Notes: a model not told the origin generated them from the letters alone. DNA of 64,000 nucleotides from Parafrankia irregularis (GCF_001536285.1 NZ_FAOZ01000024.1:1-64000); one strand, 5' to 3'. Shown: positions 34,457 through 43,152, counted from the first letter of the stretch. Numbers and translations: made by a program.

Positions 34457-35625
34457 GCGTGACGAAGATGGACGAGATCAGCGGAACTGTGAACGAGACC
34501 CTTGCGGAAAGCGGGGCCGAGTCGCGGAGAGGCAACGTGCTGTTGCTCTCCGGCTCACTTGGAATGGGCCACGACGTGATGGCGGAGGCCTGCACGACCT
34601 CGCTGGAACGCCGCGGGTTCACCACCCGCACGGCGGACAGCCTGCGGATGACCGATGGCCGTAACGGTGCGCTGGGGCAGAACGTCTTCCGTGGCCTGAT
34701 CGCCATTCCCGGTGTCTACGACGCGCTACATTTCTCCCAGCTCCGCACCGGAGGCCGCGTGGCCCGCGCGATCGAGCAGACGTCCAGCAGGTTTCTGGTG
34801 CCGCGCCTGCGTGAGGACCTGCAGGCCCAGCCGGTGGACATGGTCATCTCGATTTTCGCCTCCGCGGCGGCGGCGGTCAGCCGGCTCAAGCCGGAGTTCC
34901 CGGGCCTGGTTACCGCTGTGTTCTCCTCCGACTGCTGCGTGCACCGGATCTGGGTTCAGGAGAACACCGACCTGTTCCTCGTGACATCCCAGACGGCTGC
35001 CCGCTACGTGCGCAGGTTCTCGCCGCAGGCGCGGGTCGCCGTGGTGCCGACACCGGTGCGGACGCCCTTCTACGACCCGCCGACCCAGGAGGAGGCCCGG
35101 GGCAGTCTCGGTATTCCGCTGGAGAGCCGGTGCGTGCTGCTCATGTCCGGTTCCTGGGGCCTGGGCCCGCTGGTGGAGGCGGCCGAGGCGCTTGCCGCCG
35201 CCGGTGTCTGGGTCCTCGCGGTCGCCGGGCGTAACGAGAAGCTCGCCGGCCAGCTCGCCGCGCTCGCGGAACGCGACCACCGGGTGATCCCGTTTGGATT
35301 TACCAACCGCATTCCTGAACTGATGGCTGCCAGTAATCTTGTGGTCACCTCTTCGGGAGACACTTGCAGTGAGGCCCGTGTGATCGGGCGCGATCTGCTG
35401 CTGATGGACGTCGTGCCCGGGCACGGGCGGGACAACCTCCAGAAGGAGCTCGACCGCGGTCACGCCGAGGTGACGAGTACGGATTCGCTGTCCCTGACCC
35501 GGTCGGCGTTGGCCTGCCTGGATCGGGTCAAGCCGCCCTCGGAGCGCGTTGTCGGCACCCCCCAGGCGTGGGAGCAGGCATTCGGTGCGGCTCTTGCACA
35601 GGTGGGCCTGGGCGCCAACTGGTGA
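34453..35625 (+). CDS. MGDG-synthase-type glycosyltransferase
   Basis: 390 residues from GTG at 34453, overlapping the epimerase stop. The N-terminal LLLSGSLGMGHDVMAEACTT motif (G-x-G-H) is typical of the MGDG synthase/processive diacylglycerol glucosyltransferase group. The C-terminal half has the family 28 donor site (VLLMSGSWGLGPLVEAAEAL, AVAGRNEKL, PFGFTNRIPELMAASNLVV). No membrane segment, so a peripheral membrane enzyme adding a sugar to a lipid or lipid-linked acceptor is expected. Together with the preceding aminotransferase and epimerase it suggests an amino-sugar-modified glycolipid or secondary metabolite; this is inference. Confidence 0.85.
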   Translation: MSVTKMDEISGTVNETLAESGAESRRGNVLLLSGSLGMGHDVMAEACTTSLERRGFTTRTADSLRMTDGRNGALGQNVFRGLIAIPGVYDALHFSQLRTGGRVARAIEQTSSRFLVPRLREDLQAQPVDMVISIFASAAAAVSRLKPEFPGLVTAVFSSDCCVHRIWVQENTDLFLVTSQTAARYVRRFSPQARVAVVPTPVRTPFYDPPTQEEARGSLGIPLESRCVLLMSGSWGLGPLVEAAEALAAAGVWVLAVAGRNEKLAGQLAALAERDHRVIPFGFTNRIPELMAASNLVVTSSGDTCSEARVIGRDLLLMDVVPGHGRDNLQKELDRGHAEVTSTDSLSLTRSALACLDRVKPPSERVVGTPQAWEQAFGAALAQVGLGANW

Positions 35626-35710
35626 GGCAGCGAGTTACCCGAGTCGGGGTGACCTACCCCGGCTCGGATGCCGTCATAGGCGGATGGGACGCTGCGGGGG
35701 TGAGCCGAGC

Positions 35711-36955
35711 ATGAACACGGCGCTCGTTGTCGGGCTGCCCACAACCGTCGTCTCCGCGGCCCTGTATGGGGTCGCTCCGCTGATTCAGGCGATGGCCGCG
35801 CGCAGGGAGGAGGCCGGAACCGGGCTTGGCCTGGGGCTTCTTGCGCGTCTCGCGACCCGTCCGCTGTGGCTGGTCGGCCTTGCCGTCGAGGCAGGGTCGT
35901 TCCTGCTGGAGGTCTACGCGCTGTCTGTGGCACCGGTCGCCCTGGTGGCGCCGGTCATGGCGCTCGACATGATCGTGTTCACCCTGCTGGCCCGCCGGCT
36001 TCTGGGGGAGCACATCAGCCGAGGCGGCTGGAGCGGGGTGGGCCTTATGGTGGTCGGCGTCGTGCTGCTGGCCTACGCGTTCCAGCATCACGCCGAGGTC
36101 GGAAGTCCCGCGGGCAATGATGTGCTGCTCGCGTTCCTGGTGCTGGGGTTGATCTTCTCGTTGCTGTGTGCCTTCGGCGCGAACCTGGCCTCCGCCCGAC
36201 AACAGATCGCGGGCGCGGCGCTGGGCTTCGGGCTGGCGGCCGGGGTCAGCTACGCCATCGCGACGTTGGCCACCCGGCAGATCGGCCTGGCGGTGAACGA
36301 ACGCCGCAACGGTGACTCCACGTTGATCGATCTGCTGTCGACGCCCACGCCGTATCTCCTGGTGCTCTTCTCCGTGCTGGCGCTCGGGCTGGAGCAACGA
36401 GGCCTGCAGGGGCGTGCCGCGGTGATCGCCTTTCCGGTGACCAGCGGGGTCTCGGCCTTTCTACCGGTGACGCTCGGGCTGACCCTGTTCGACGAGCCCG
36501 CGCCGGACGGCCCGCGCCTGATCGCGTTCGTCATCTCGCTGGTCCTGGTCGCGGCTGGTATCGCCGCGCTCGGCCGGGACCGCTCGGCTGCCAACCGGTC
36601 GATCGAGGATGAGGAGGCGCTGGCAGACGGGCCGACGGACGAGACGCATTCGGGTGGCACGCATCCAGGTGGCACGTACCCGGGCGGCGACGCGCGTTCC
36701 GGGGGTCGGCACTCGGCCGAGACCGTCGTGGGAGCCGGTGCCAGCTACGGCTCGATGGGGGGCGAGGGCGGCTACCGGCGTTTCGACGGCACCGATGAGG
36801 ACGACGAGGGGTGGCCGGGATCGGCGTCGCCGGACGGCCCCCGCCTCGGCGGCAGTGGTTCGGCACCGCGGGGCGCCCAGGGACGGGGCCCCGAAGCAGG
36901 TTCCGGTGACCGGTTCGGACTTGTTCGCGACCCATTGCGGAGTGCGCAGGGCTGA
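35711..36955 (+). CDS. DMT-superfamily membrane transporter
   Basis: 414 residues from ATG at 35711. About nine membrane segments in the first 290 residues (VVSAALYGVAPLIQAMAA, WLVGLAVEAGSFLLEVYALS, VALVAPVMALDMIVFTLLA, VGLMVVGVVLLAYAF, then more to VISLVLVAAGIAALG). The arrangement and the PVALVAPVMALD repeat-like helix resemble the drug/metabolite transporter (EamA/NIPA-like) group. The last 115 residues are a polar Gly/Asp/Ser/Thr-rich cytoplasmic tail with THSGGTHPGGTYPGG repeats. Start 85 bases after the glycosyltransferase stop, same strand. Substrate unknown. Confidence 0.8.
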   Translation: MNTALVVGLPTTVVSAALYGVAPLIQAMAARREEAGTGLGLGLLARLATRPLWLVGLAVEAGSFLLEVYALSVAPVALVAPVMALDMIVFTLLARRLLGEHISRGGWSGVGLMVVGVVLLAYAFQHHAEVGSPAGNDVLLAFLVLGLIFSLLCAFGANLASARQQIAGAALGFGLAAGVSYAIATLATRQIGLAVNERRNGDSTLIDLLSTPTPYLLVLFSVLALGLEQRGLQGRAAVIAFPVTSGVSAFLPVTLGLTLFDEPAPDGPRLIAFVISLVLVAAGIAALGRDRSAANRSIEDEEALADGPTDETHSGGTHPGGTYPGGDARSGGRHSAETVVGAGASYGSMGGEGGYRRFDGTDEDDEGWPGSASPDGPRLGGSGSAPRGAQGRGPEAGSGDRFGLVRDPLRSAQG

Positions 36956-37091
36956 GTAAAGATGGATTTTGTGTTTGAAATGTTCGGCGGCTCGGTCGCG
37001 TCTGATGGCTCGGTCGTGTCTGGTGGTTCTGTCGTGTCTGGCGGTTCTGTCGGTCGGTGAGAGCCGCACTCGGCCGGGATTGGTGGGTCGC

Positions 37092-37355
37092 ATGTATGCG
37101 GACGGCTCGGGGTTCGGCAATCCTGGCCACCAGGAGCAGGGATATCAGGTCGTCTCCGTCAGCCTGCCGAGCGACCTGCTGGACGTCGTGTTGCGCCGGG
37201 TGGGTCCGAACGGGCTGTCGGCGTATGTCACGCAGGCCCTGTGGCGGCAGGAGCCGCGGGCGTCCCTGATTGATTTCCACCGCTGGACCGCGGCGCTCGG
37301 CCGAGTGGCGCTGGAGCAGGATCAGGCTCGGGCCGAGCCGCCTGCCCTGCACTGA
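37092..37355 (+). CDS. Small ribbon-helix-helix-like protein
   Basis: 87 residues from ATG at 37092. The segment YQVVSVSLPSDLLDVVLRRV followed by GLSAYVTQALWRQ has the strand-helix-helix pattern of CopG/VapB-type antitoxins or repressors. A tail of about 35 residues follows (SLIDFHRWTAALGRVALEQ). No toxin-like gene is adjacent on either side, so it may be an orphan repressor. The frame is open upstream to 36969, but the extra part looks unrelated. Confidence 0.6.
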   Translation: MYADGSGFGNPGHQEQGYQVVSVSLPSDLLDVVLRRVGPNGLSAYVTQALWRQEPRASLIDFHRWTAALGRVALEQDQARAEPPALH

Positions 37356-37642
37356 CTCGCTGCCACCGCAGTGGCGTGGACGGCCGGGCGCCCGGGCGAT
37401 CGGGGGGTGAACCCGGGCGGCCGGCCACGACGACTATCTCACGCACGGCATCTGGAGAGTTACCAAGAGTTTCTGAAAGTGTGCATCGCGTGAGCGGCTC
37501 TACGGATAGAGCTGCATTCGCGGCGGCTCGCCCCTTCTGATCTGGTATGGCGCCGCGATGGTTCCGCGGTGCCGGCCCCTGCGCTGTTGGCCTTCAGGAA
37601 CCGGCACCCGGTGTGCGGCGACACGCGACGGGCTCCCGCGCC

Positions 37643-37855
37643 TCAGAGCCCCAGCGCTTCGGAGCCCAGTGCCGTGGTGCCCTGGTGGGCGCCGACGGTG
37701 GGCGTGAAGCGATCGATGGCCTTGCGGACCCGGGAGTTGGCCTGTGCGAAGCTGATCTTCCCGTCGACGTAGGCGGCGAGGGCTGTGCGCCGCACCCGCT
37801 CCACACGTGGATCGGGCAGAGGAGTGTTCAGCAGGTTGGTCGTGGCGGTGGCCAC
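37643..37855 (-). CDS. Small hypothetical protein
   Basis: 70 residues from GTG at 37855, preceded by a good GGGAGG eight bases away. Sequence is mostly helical and basic (RVERVRRTALAAYVDGKIS, then FAQANSRVRKAIDRF). No family recognised. The YVDGKISFAQANSRVRKA segment suggests a small DNA-binding or protein-protein domain such as SHOCT- or DUF1707-like helices, but this is a guess. The tail-to-tail neighbour is the ribbon-helix-helix gene. Confidence 0.5.
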   Translation of the reverse strand: MATATTNLLNTPLPDPRVERVRRTALAAYVDGKISFAQANSRVRKAIDRFTPTVGAHQGTTALGSEALGL

Positions 37856-38454
37856 GGCAATCACCTCCCGGTACCAGGGGAACAGGCGGACTACTACGAA
37901 AACCGCGGCGGAGTGGACACCCCGATCGACCGGACCCGGACTCACCGGAACCCGGTGGAGACGCGACTACGGCGGCGCGAGGCGGTGGGCGGACGGCCCG
38001 GACCGCGCGCCGCTACGAGGAAAAGGGCGTGACGGTCTGGCTAGCGCCGCAGTCGGGCCGGTGCGCGTTCGGTGGCCTTCACGGGATCGCTCCTCCGCTA
38101 CGAGATGGGCGCCGTGGTGGAGCTGAGCCCATCGAGCGGAGCCCATCCTCAACGCTACATAGCCGCAACATTTGTCACCTTCAGTCAATGATGACCGGGT
38201 GAACATCTACAGAGTGCGTGACGGTGGCCGGTTACGCAAGAGGCGATGAACGACCGGCTGCGTCCTCGTGGCGGTGTTGCCCGGTGCGGGACACTCCGGC
38301 CTCAGCCAGCCCGGGCACCCGCGTGCGATGCAGGTCGAAGCGGCGGTTTCCGCGGGGCCGGCTGCCGGCGGGCCGTCGGCAGCCGCGAACCGCCGGGGCC
38401 GTCGAGGTACCGGCCGGTGTGCCCGTCGCCGGTCGGGCGTCGGGCGAGCGCTCC
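37856..38454. other. Region without a supported gene
   Basis: About 600 bases of overlapping short frames between the small protein gene and the DUF397 gene. No conserved motif or convincing hairpin was seen. Confidence 0.45.
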
Positions 38455-38718
38455 TCAGGGGCGGTTGATGGTCGTGACTGTGCGTAGGGCCGGCGGGTCG
38501 TCGAACTGGCCGTCCCGGACGCCGGCGAGGAAGGCGCCCCATTCGGCGCCGCTGAAGAGGAGGATCGCGCCGAGGGGAGCCTTCGAGTCGCGGACGGCGA
38601 CGCCGCCGTCGATGTGCGCCACCTCCACGCACATCCCACCCTCGCCTCCGCTGTGGCGGCTCCTGATCCATTCCAGCGTCGCCGGGTCCGCCACTGTCGG
38701 TTTTCTGGACGTATTCAC
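38455..38718 (-). CDS. DUF397 family protein
   Basis: 87 residues from GTG at 38718, in a GTGA overlap with the XRE regulator. Typical DUF397 landmarks are TLEWIRSRHSGG, CVEVAHIDGGVAVRDSK and FSGAEWGAFLAGVRDGQFD. DUF397 genes almost always follow XRE/DUF5753 regulators in Streptomyces, Frankia and relatives. The pair behaves like a small regulatory module tied to development, with the DUF397 protein modulating its partner. Confidence 0.92.
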   Translation of the reverse strand: MNTSRKPTVADPATLEWIRSRHSGGEGGMCVEVAHIDGGVAVRDSKAPLGAILLFSGAEWGAFLAGVRDGQFDDPPALRTVTTINRP

Positions 38719-39578
38719 CGAAAATCCTCCGAAGCGTCAGAAATCAGGACCAAGGAGTCCGCCGGGCTCAGTGCGGACGCCATCAGATGATCGAGCCTGA
38801 CTCTATAGCGGCGAATTTCGGAAGGGCGTTCGAGGTAGAGGCTTCCAGCCCCTTTCTCTATATAGACCACATCGTGATCCGTCTCATCCGCAAAGCTCAG
38901 AACGGAGAACGTGCTGCCCAGCCCGGCATGTGCCCCGACAGCGAAGGGAAGTACCTGAACGGTGACATTCGGGAGCTCGGCCGCCTGCGCAACCTGCTGA
39001 AGCTGGCGGTTCATGGTGATGGTCCCGCCCACCGGCCGCCGGAGCACGGCTTCGTCGAGAATGACCCAGAGCCGGGGTGGGTTCTCGTCGCGCAGCCGTG
39101 ACTGCCGGTCAAGCCTGAGTGCCACCCGGCGTGCGATCTCGTCGTCGGAGGCCTCCGGCAGGCTTGCCCGCATCACCGCCCGTGCATAGTCCGCGGTCTG
39201 GAGCAGGCCGTGGACCAACTGCGGCTCGTAGACGCTGATCGAGGAGGCATCGGCCTCCAGGCCGATGTAGACCTCGAACCAGGCGGGGACGACATCCTGG
39301 TAGGCCTGCCACCAGCCGTGCCGCCGGGACTCGCGGGCAAGGGCGAGCAACGCGGCGCGGTGCTCGCCGTCAGGAACCCCGTACAGCGCCAGCAGGTCGG
39401 CGACATCCCTGGTGCGTACGGGGATGCGCCCGTTCTCCAGTCGGCTGATCTTGGACGTGGAGCAGCGCAGTGCTTCGCAGGCCTGCTCGACCTCGATGCC
39501 CGCGGTCTCCCGCAGCCGGCGCAGTTCCGCGCCGAGCCGACGACGGCGCACGGTCGGACCGCTGTTCCTCGCTGTCAC
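38715..39578 (-). CDS. XRE-family regulator with DUF5753 domain
   Basis: 287 residues from GTG at 39578 with AGGAGG upstream. Residues about 14-70 are the helix-turn-helix (LGAELRRLRETAGIEVEQACEALRCSTSKISRLE). The rest is a DUF5753 ligand-binding-like domain (AYQDVVPAWFEVYIGLEADA, YEPQLVHGLLQTADYARAVM, ILDEAVLRRPVGG, VQVLPFAVGAHAGLGSTFSVL). It regulates in partnership with the overlapping DUF397 gene. Several hundred bases of free sequence upstream are available for its promoter. Target genes are unknown. Confidence 0.92.
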   Translation of the reverse strand: MTARNSGPTVRRRRLGAELRRLRETAGIEVEQACEALRCSTSKISRLENGRIPVRTRDVADLLALYGVPDGEHRAALLALARESRRHGWWQAYQDVVPAWFEVYIGLEADASSISVYEPQLVHGLLQTADYARAVMRASLPEASDDEIARRVALRLDRQSRLRDENPPRLWVILDEAVLRRPVGGTITMNRQLQQVAQAAELPNVTVQVLPFAVGAHAGLGSTFSVLSFADETDHDVVYIEKGAGSLYLERPSEIRRYRVRLDHLMASALSPADSLVLISDASEDFR

Positions 39579-40070
39579 CGCGCCCTCCTGGGGTACTTGT
39601 CCGCGATGCCCACTGAGTGGAGATCCTCGGGACGCATTTCGTCACGCATCCACAAACTGATCGCATAGATAGTGCGCAATCTGTAGCGAAACCATCACAC
39701 AAGACCTTGCATATGCGTGGTGCAAGCTCCATGCTGCAGAAGCGGTGCTCACCTTGAGTGGCGAAATCCAGCTCCTGGGTGAGATGTTGTCGATGAATAG
39801 ACCTACCAAGGGGAGCGTCGGTGCTGGTCGGGACGGCTTGGGTAGCCACGGCTCGACGCGGCCCCGGGCGGCCCGGGTACCTCGTGCGCTTCGGCTGCCC
39901 CGACTGGCCGGTGCAGCCGTCCGGGTGGGCTGGTGCAGGGGTCCGCCACTCTGATCGTCTCAGCGATCGCGGCGTGTGTCCGCCGGTGCGGGCATCCCAG
40001 CAGAACTGGAGTCCCGTTGAATCGTTATTCGCGTACCGCATCCGGCTGTGGCAGACGAGTCCGGCCGGCG
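39579..40070. other. Region upstream of the XRE/DUF397 pair
   Basis: About 490 bases. A GTG-initiated frame at 39821 (AGGGGAG a few bases upstream) runs 118 codons to 40177. It overlaps the better small frame at 40071 and is not recognised, so it was not called. Otherwise nothing is seen except the likely regulator promoter. Confidence 0.4.
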
Positions 40071-40283
40071 ATGCCACGGCCGGTGGAGGGCGGCGATATC
40101 GACCCATCGTCGATGTTCGGGGTGATTCTCCTGTCCGGGGGTGCGCGTCGCGCGCGGCGGATCGTCCTGGCCTTTGACTCCGCATCCGAAGCGGATGCGT
40201 TCGCGGTCGAGAACCACTACGTGGACTACCTGGTCGCGCCGTTGTCCTTCCTGTCGCCGACCGGTGTCCGTGGGCTTCGGTGA
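40071..40283 (+). CDS. Small hypothetical protein
   Basis: 70 residues from ATG at 40071; later starts at GTG 40083 and ATG 40113 are possible. The core is strand-helix like (FGVILLSGGARRARRIVLAF then DSASEADAFAVENHYVDYLVA). Its style resembles the next small protein 49 bases downstream, and the two may form a pair. No family recognised. Confidence 0.45.
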   Translation: MPRPVEGGDIDPSSMFGVILLSGGARRARRIVLAFDSASEADAFAVENHYVDYLVAPLSFLSPTGVRGLR

Positions 40284-40331
40284 AATGCGTGGTGAAACCG
40301 CCCGAACGGCGGGGAGAAGCGAGGGTGATCA

Positions 40332-40673
40332 ATGATGATCCGACGATTCCTGGTTTTTGACGGCGACGGCGAGCTCGTCGGCACCTTCGCCGGCTGGGAG
40401 GACGCTCATACCTGGGCGCACCTGCGGTCCGCCGAATCGGCGACCGTCGGCCCGATCCAGGTGGAGGACCGTGCCGAGCGCCGCACCTGGACGGTGAGCG
40501 CGGACCACTGCCGGCTGACGGTCTGGCGGCGCCAGGTCGAGTACGGCTACTGCCTGCCGCCCTCGCCGGCACCGGTACCGCCGTCGACCTTCGTGCCACC
40601 GTCGGCGCCGCCCCCGGGCACGGTCAGCCCACGTCCGCGTAACCGGCTGCGCCGGCAGGTCACGGCCTCCTGA
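40332..40673 (+). CDS. Small hypothetical protein with Pro-rich tail
   Basis: 113 residues from ATG at 40332 with GAGGG seven bases upstream. Residues 1-75 alternate strands and short helices (RRFLVFDGDGELVGTFAGWEDAHTW, then RTWTVSADHCRLTVWRRQVEYG). The remainder is a Pro/Ser-rich tail. The last 127 bases overlap the 3' end of the GT87-like gene on the other strand, so the Pro-rich tail may be partly antisense to that gene's Gly-rich end. Function unknown. Confidence 0.5.
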   Translation: MMIRRFLVFDGDGELVGTFAGWEDAHTWAHLRSAESATVGPIQVEDRAERRTWTVSADHCRLTVWRRQVEYGYCLPPSPAPVPPSTFVPPSAPPPGTVSPRPRNRLRRQVTAS

Positions 40674-42052
40674 GCACCGCCGTGCGGGGCGCCGTCGTTC
40701 GGATCAACGCCATTCGGATCAACGCCGTACGGATCCGCGCCGTACGGATCCGCGCCGTACGGATCCGCGCAGTGCGGATCGCCCCAGCCACGCCGTGAGC
40801 GGGACAGGCGCCGCCAGCAGAACAGGAGCAGCGACGCCAACAGGCCGAGCGCCGCCACGAAATAGCTGTTCGCGCAGGCGGTCTGCCAGGCGTTGTGCGT
40901 GAACTCGACGTTGTCGCCCCGAGGCACCCACCAGATCGGTGCGAGGGCAGCCAGGGCGTAGCCGGTCAGCGCCGCGGCCCGGCCCCAGGGCGGTCTGGCC
41001 GGGTCGGTGAACAGGCAGAGCAGGAGCGGCACCAGCCAGACCCAGTGATGGCTCCAGGAGACCGGTGAGACGAGCAGCCCGGTCAGGGCGCAGGTCGAGG
41101 CGCCCAGCAACGGCTGACCGGTGCGGCACAGGAACACCGCGGCGGCCAGCCCGGCGACGAGTAACAGCCCCGCGATCGGCAGGTAGAGGGGCTGTGCCTG
41201 GTCCTGGCCTGCCAGCAGGCGTGACAGCACACCCAGCAGCGACTGGTTCCCGACGTACGGGACGCCGCCCACGTGGTCCGCGTCCAGCATGGTGTGCGTC
41301 CAGAACGTGGTCGAGGGGCCGGCGCTTACAGCGAACCCGACCGCCACGGTGACGCAGAACGCGGCCGTGCCCGTCACGGCGTCACGCCACCTGCCGACGC
41401 ACAGCAGGTACGGAAGGAAGATGAGGGGCGTCAGTTTGATCCCGGCGGCGATGCCCACCAGGGTGCCGCGCGGGAGGAGCCGAAGCCGACCGAAGAGATC
41501 AATCATGATCATGAGTGCGAGGATCGTGTTGATCTGACCAAAGCTGAAGGTGTTACGAACAGGTTCGAGCAGTAGCGCGAAACCGGCGACAGCCCCGTGG
41601 GTCAGGATCCGTCCGCGCCGATCCGACCTGGGCTGGGGTCGCACCGCCTCGTTCGACACCGCGTCCATCGACACCGCGTCCATCGACACCGCGTCCATCG
41701 ACACCGCGTCCATCGACACCGCGCCGAAGAAGTAGAGGCTGACCAGCAGGGCGGTGGTCCACAGAGTCTGGGCGACCCACGGCGGCGGAAGCGAGATCGG
41801 CGCGAAGAGAGCGGCGGCGAAAGGCGTGTAGGTGAACGGGAGCCCGGAATCGGGCTGCAGCCGCGCATAGGGATCCGCGCCGTCGAGGACCGCGGCGCCG
41901 CCCAGGCGGTAGACCGCGAGGTCCACCAGCCTGCTTGTCACGGCGAAGTAGAGGAAAGCGCTGGTGAAGACGAGTCCGAGCGCGATCCCGACGACGCGAA
42001 ACGCAATCCGGGGCTGGATCCGCCGCAGAGTTCCCGGCAATGCGTCTTCCAC
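40547..42052 (-). CDS. GT87-like polytopic mannosyltransferase
   Basis: 501 residues from GTG at 42052 behind GGGGGG. About ten membrane segments. Early LVDLAVYRLGGAAVLDGADPYA is the hallmark of polyprenyl-phosphomannose-dependent GT-C enzymes (DUF2029/GT87). LPFTYTPFAAALFAPISL, NTFSFGQINTILALMIMIDLFG and LLVSPVSWSHHWVWLVPLLL are also family-like. These enzymes extend lipomannan or other envelope glycans outside the membrane. Two tandem repeats (VSMDA and DPYGA) sit in a loop and in the C-terminal tail. The tail overlaps a small gene on the opposite strand. Confidence 0.85.
   Translation of the reverse strand: MEDALPGTLRRIQPRIAFRVVGIALGLVFTSAFLYFAVTSRLVDLAVYRLGGAAVLDGADPYARLQPDSGLPFTYTPFAAALFAPISLPPPWVAQTLWTTALLVSLYFFGAVSMDAVSMDAVSMDAVSMDAVSNEAVRPQPRSDRRGRILTHGAVAGFALLLEPVRNTFSFGQINTILALMIMIDLFGRLRLLPRGTLVGIAAGIKLTPLIFLPYLLCVGRWRDAVTGTAAFCVTVAVGFAVSAGPSTTFWTHTMLDADHVGGVPYVGNQSLLGVLSRLLAGQDQAQPLYLPIAGLLLVAGLAAAVFLCRTGQPLLGASTCALTGLLVSPVSWSHHWVWLVPLLLCLFTDPARPPWGRAAALTGYALAALAPIWWVPRGDNVEFTHNAWQTACANSYFVAALGLLASLLLFCWRRLSRSRRGWGDPHCADPYGADPYGADPYGVDPNGVDPNDGAPHGGAQEAVTCRRSRLRGRGLTVPGGGADGGTKVDGGTGAGEGGRQ
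40699..40786 (-). repeat. 15-bp tandem repeat in the GT87-like gene tail
   Basis: Five to six degenerate copies of a 15-bp unit (ggatccgcgccgtac type) encode DPYGA/DPNGV pentapeptides in the C-terminal tail. Confidence 0.8.
41654..41723 (-). repeat. 15-bp tandem repeat in the GT87-like gene
   Basis: Four exact copies of cgacaccgcgtccat plus a partial fifth encode VSMDA pentapeptides in a loop between membrane segments. Confidence 0.9.
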
Positions 42053-42350
42053 GGCTGGCCCCCCGGTCAGTGGGCCGCGTGAATCTCACGGCGCACCTGT
42101 CGGGGTCGCTACGGCGACCTTCGGGCACACTCGCTGCCGGGTGGATCCCGGTCAGGCCCCAAGGAACTGTATTCCCCGAAATGGCCGGTGGGTGTGGCGG
42201 GGTCCGCTATGAGCCGCTGGAGGTTTCCGGCGTCGAAATGCCAACGACAGGACGCGGGGAAGGCAACGGCCGACAACTGTTCGTGGTGCAACTATTCCGG
42301 CTGACCGCCCGGTCGGTCGGTCGAGGCCGTCGTAGCGGACCCGACGGCCA

Positions 42351-42536
42351 CGTGAGATAGAAGGTGACGCCGAGCCAACTCACGAAGACGGGCCGGCTGA
42401 AGCTGAGCCCGACGTCGCGGAGCAGGGCGTCCAGTGGCTCGGAACCGAGGTCGATCGGCAGGAACCTGACATTTTCCGGCACCGGAATTCCGGCCGCGGC
42501 CAGTCGCGCGATTTTCCAGCGCTGGGTGGCGGCAAA
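42351..42536 (-). pseudogene. Methyltransferase remnant (PPM1/LCM family)
   Basis: About 62 codons on the minus strand read as an internal piece of an actinobacterial SAM-dependent leucine-carboxyl-type methyltransferase: TQRWKIARLAAAGIPVPENV, RFLPIDL, then FVSWLGVTFYLT. Family members are about 280 residues. Upstream the frame is closed by TGA just before 42537, and after YLT the resemblance stops abruptly. The gene has therefore lost both ends. The remaining DNA from 42053 to 42592 holds nothing else recognised. Confidence 0.7.
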
Positions 42537-42592
42537 TTTATTTCAATGATCCGGCGGGGTGTGTCGCGATTGGTTGCGGCGGGTCGGGGTGT

Positions 42593-43075
42593 TCAGCGGG
42601 CCGAGTGGTGATCGTCCAGCTGCTGCAGGAGGCGGACAAGCTCCGCGCGTTCGGCTGAGGTGAGTGGCGCGAGCAGCTCCTCCTGGGACTCGTCGACGAG
42701 TCGGTCCAGGGTGCTCAGGTGGTCGCGTCCGGCGGGGGTGATCGTGACGATGTTGCGGCGGCGGTCGGCGGGGTCGGGGGTCCGTTCGACGTATCGGGCG
42801 TCAGCCAGGCCGCCGAGCACCGCGACCATGTCGCTGCGGTGGATGCCGGTGCGTTCGCTCAGTGCCGCCTGGCTCGCCGGGCCGCTGTCGCGCAGCGTGA
42901 CCAGCGCCGAGTAGTGCCACCGGGTCGCGCCGGCCGTGGCGAGATGGGCGTTCGAGATCCGCTCCGCGTGCAGCGCGCCGCGGCCGAGGAGCCGGCTGGT
43001 CAGCGACCGCAGGCGCGCGGGGACGGCGGCGGGGTTGATCGGCGCGTGGTGGTCGTGCTCCGGCATGGACCGCAT
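42593..43075 (-). CDS. MarR-family transcriptional regulator
   Basis: 160 residues from ATG at 43075 (AAGGG six bases upstream); ATG 43066 is possible. The winged helix is clear: HYSALVTLRDSGPASQAALSERTGIHRSDMVAVLGGL followed by the wing VERTPDPADRRRNIVTITPAG, the hallmark D-x-R-R motif. Divergent from the epoxide hydrolase, with a concentric double palindrome between them (43088-43127). It is therefore a likely repressor of that gene and of itself, with the inducer probably a small aromatic or epoxide-like compound (inference). Confidence 0.9.
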   Translation of the reverse strand: MRSMPEHDHHAPINPAAVPARLRSLTSRLLGRGALHAERISNAHLATAGATRWHYSALVTLRDSGPASQAALSERTGIHRSDMVAVLGGLADARYVERTPDPADRRRNIVTITPAGRDHLSTLDRLVDESQEELLAPLTSAERAELVRLLQQLDDHHSAR

Positions 43076-43087
43076 CCTAGGCCCTTG

Positions 43088-43127
43088 CGTTTGTGTTCCC
43101 AACGATTTATCGTTCGTGACACAAACG
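43088..43127. promoter_or_regulatory. Concentric double palindrome, candidate MarR operator
   Basis: Outer arms CGTTTGTGT (43088-43096) and ACACAAACG (43119-43127), inner arms AACGAT and ATCGTT (43101-43106 and 43109-43114). Both pairs share the same centre at 43107.5. The site is between the divergent MarR and epoxide hydrolase genes and is AT-rich against the background. Confidence 0.75.
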
Positions 43128-43152
43128 TTAGTCAGGCGAACGGATATGGACG

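Noticed and set aside
37092-37855. Toxin-antitoxin pair of the ribbon-helix-helix gene and the 70-residue gene
   Set aside because: The genes are convergent, not an operon, and the 70-residue protein shows no toxin motif.
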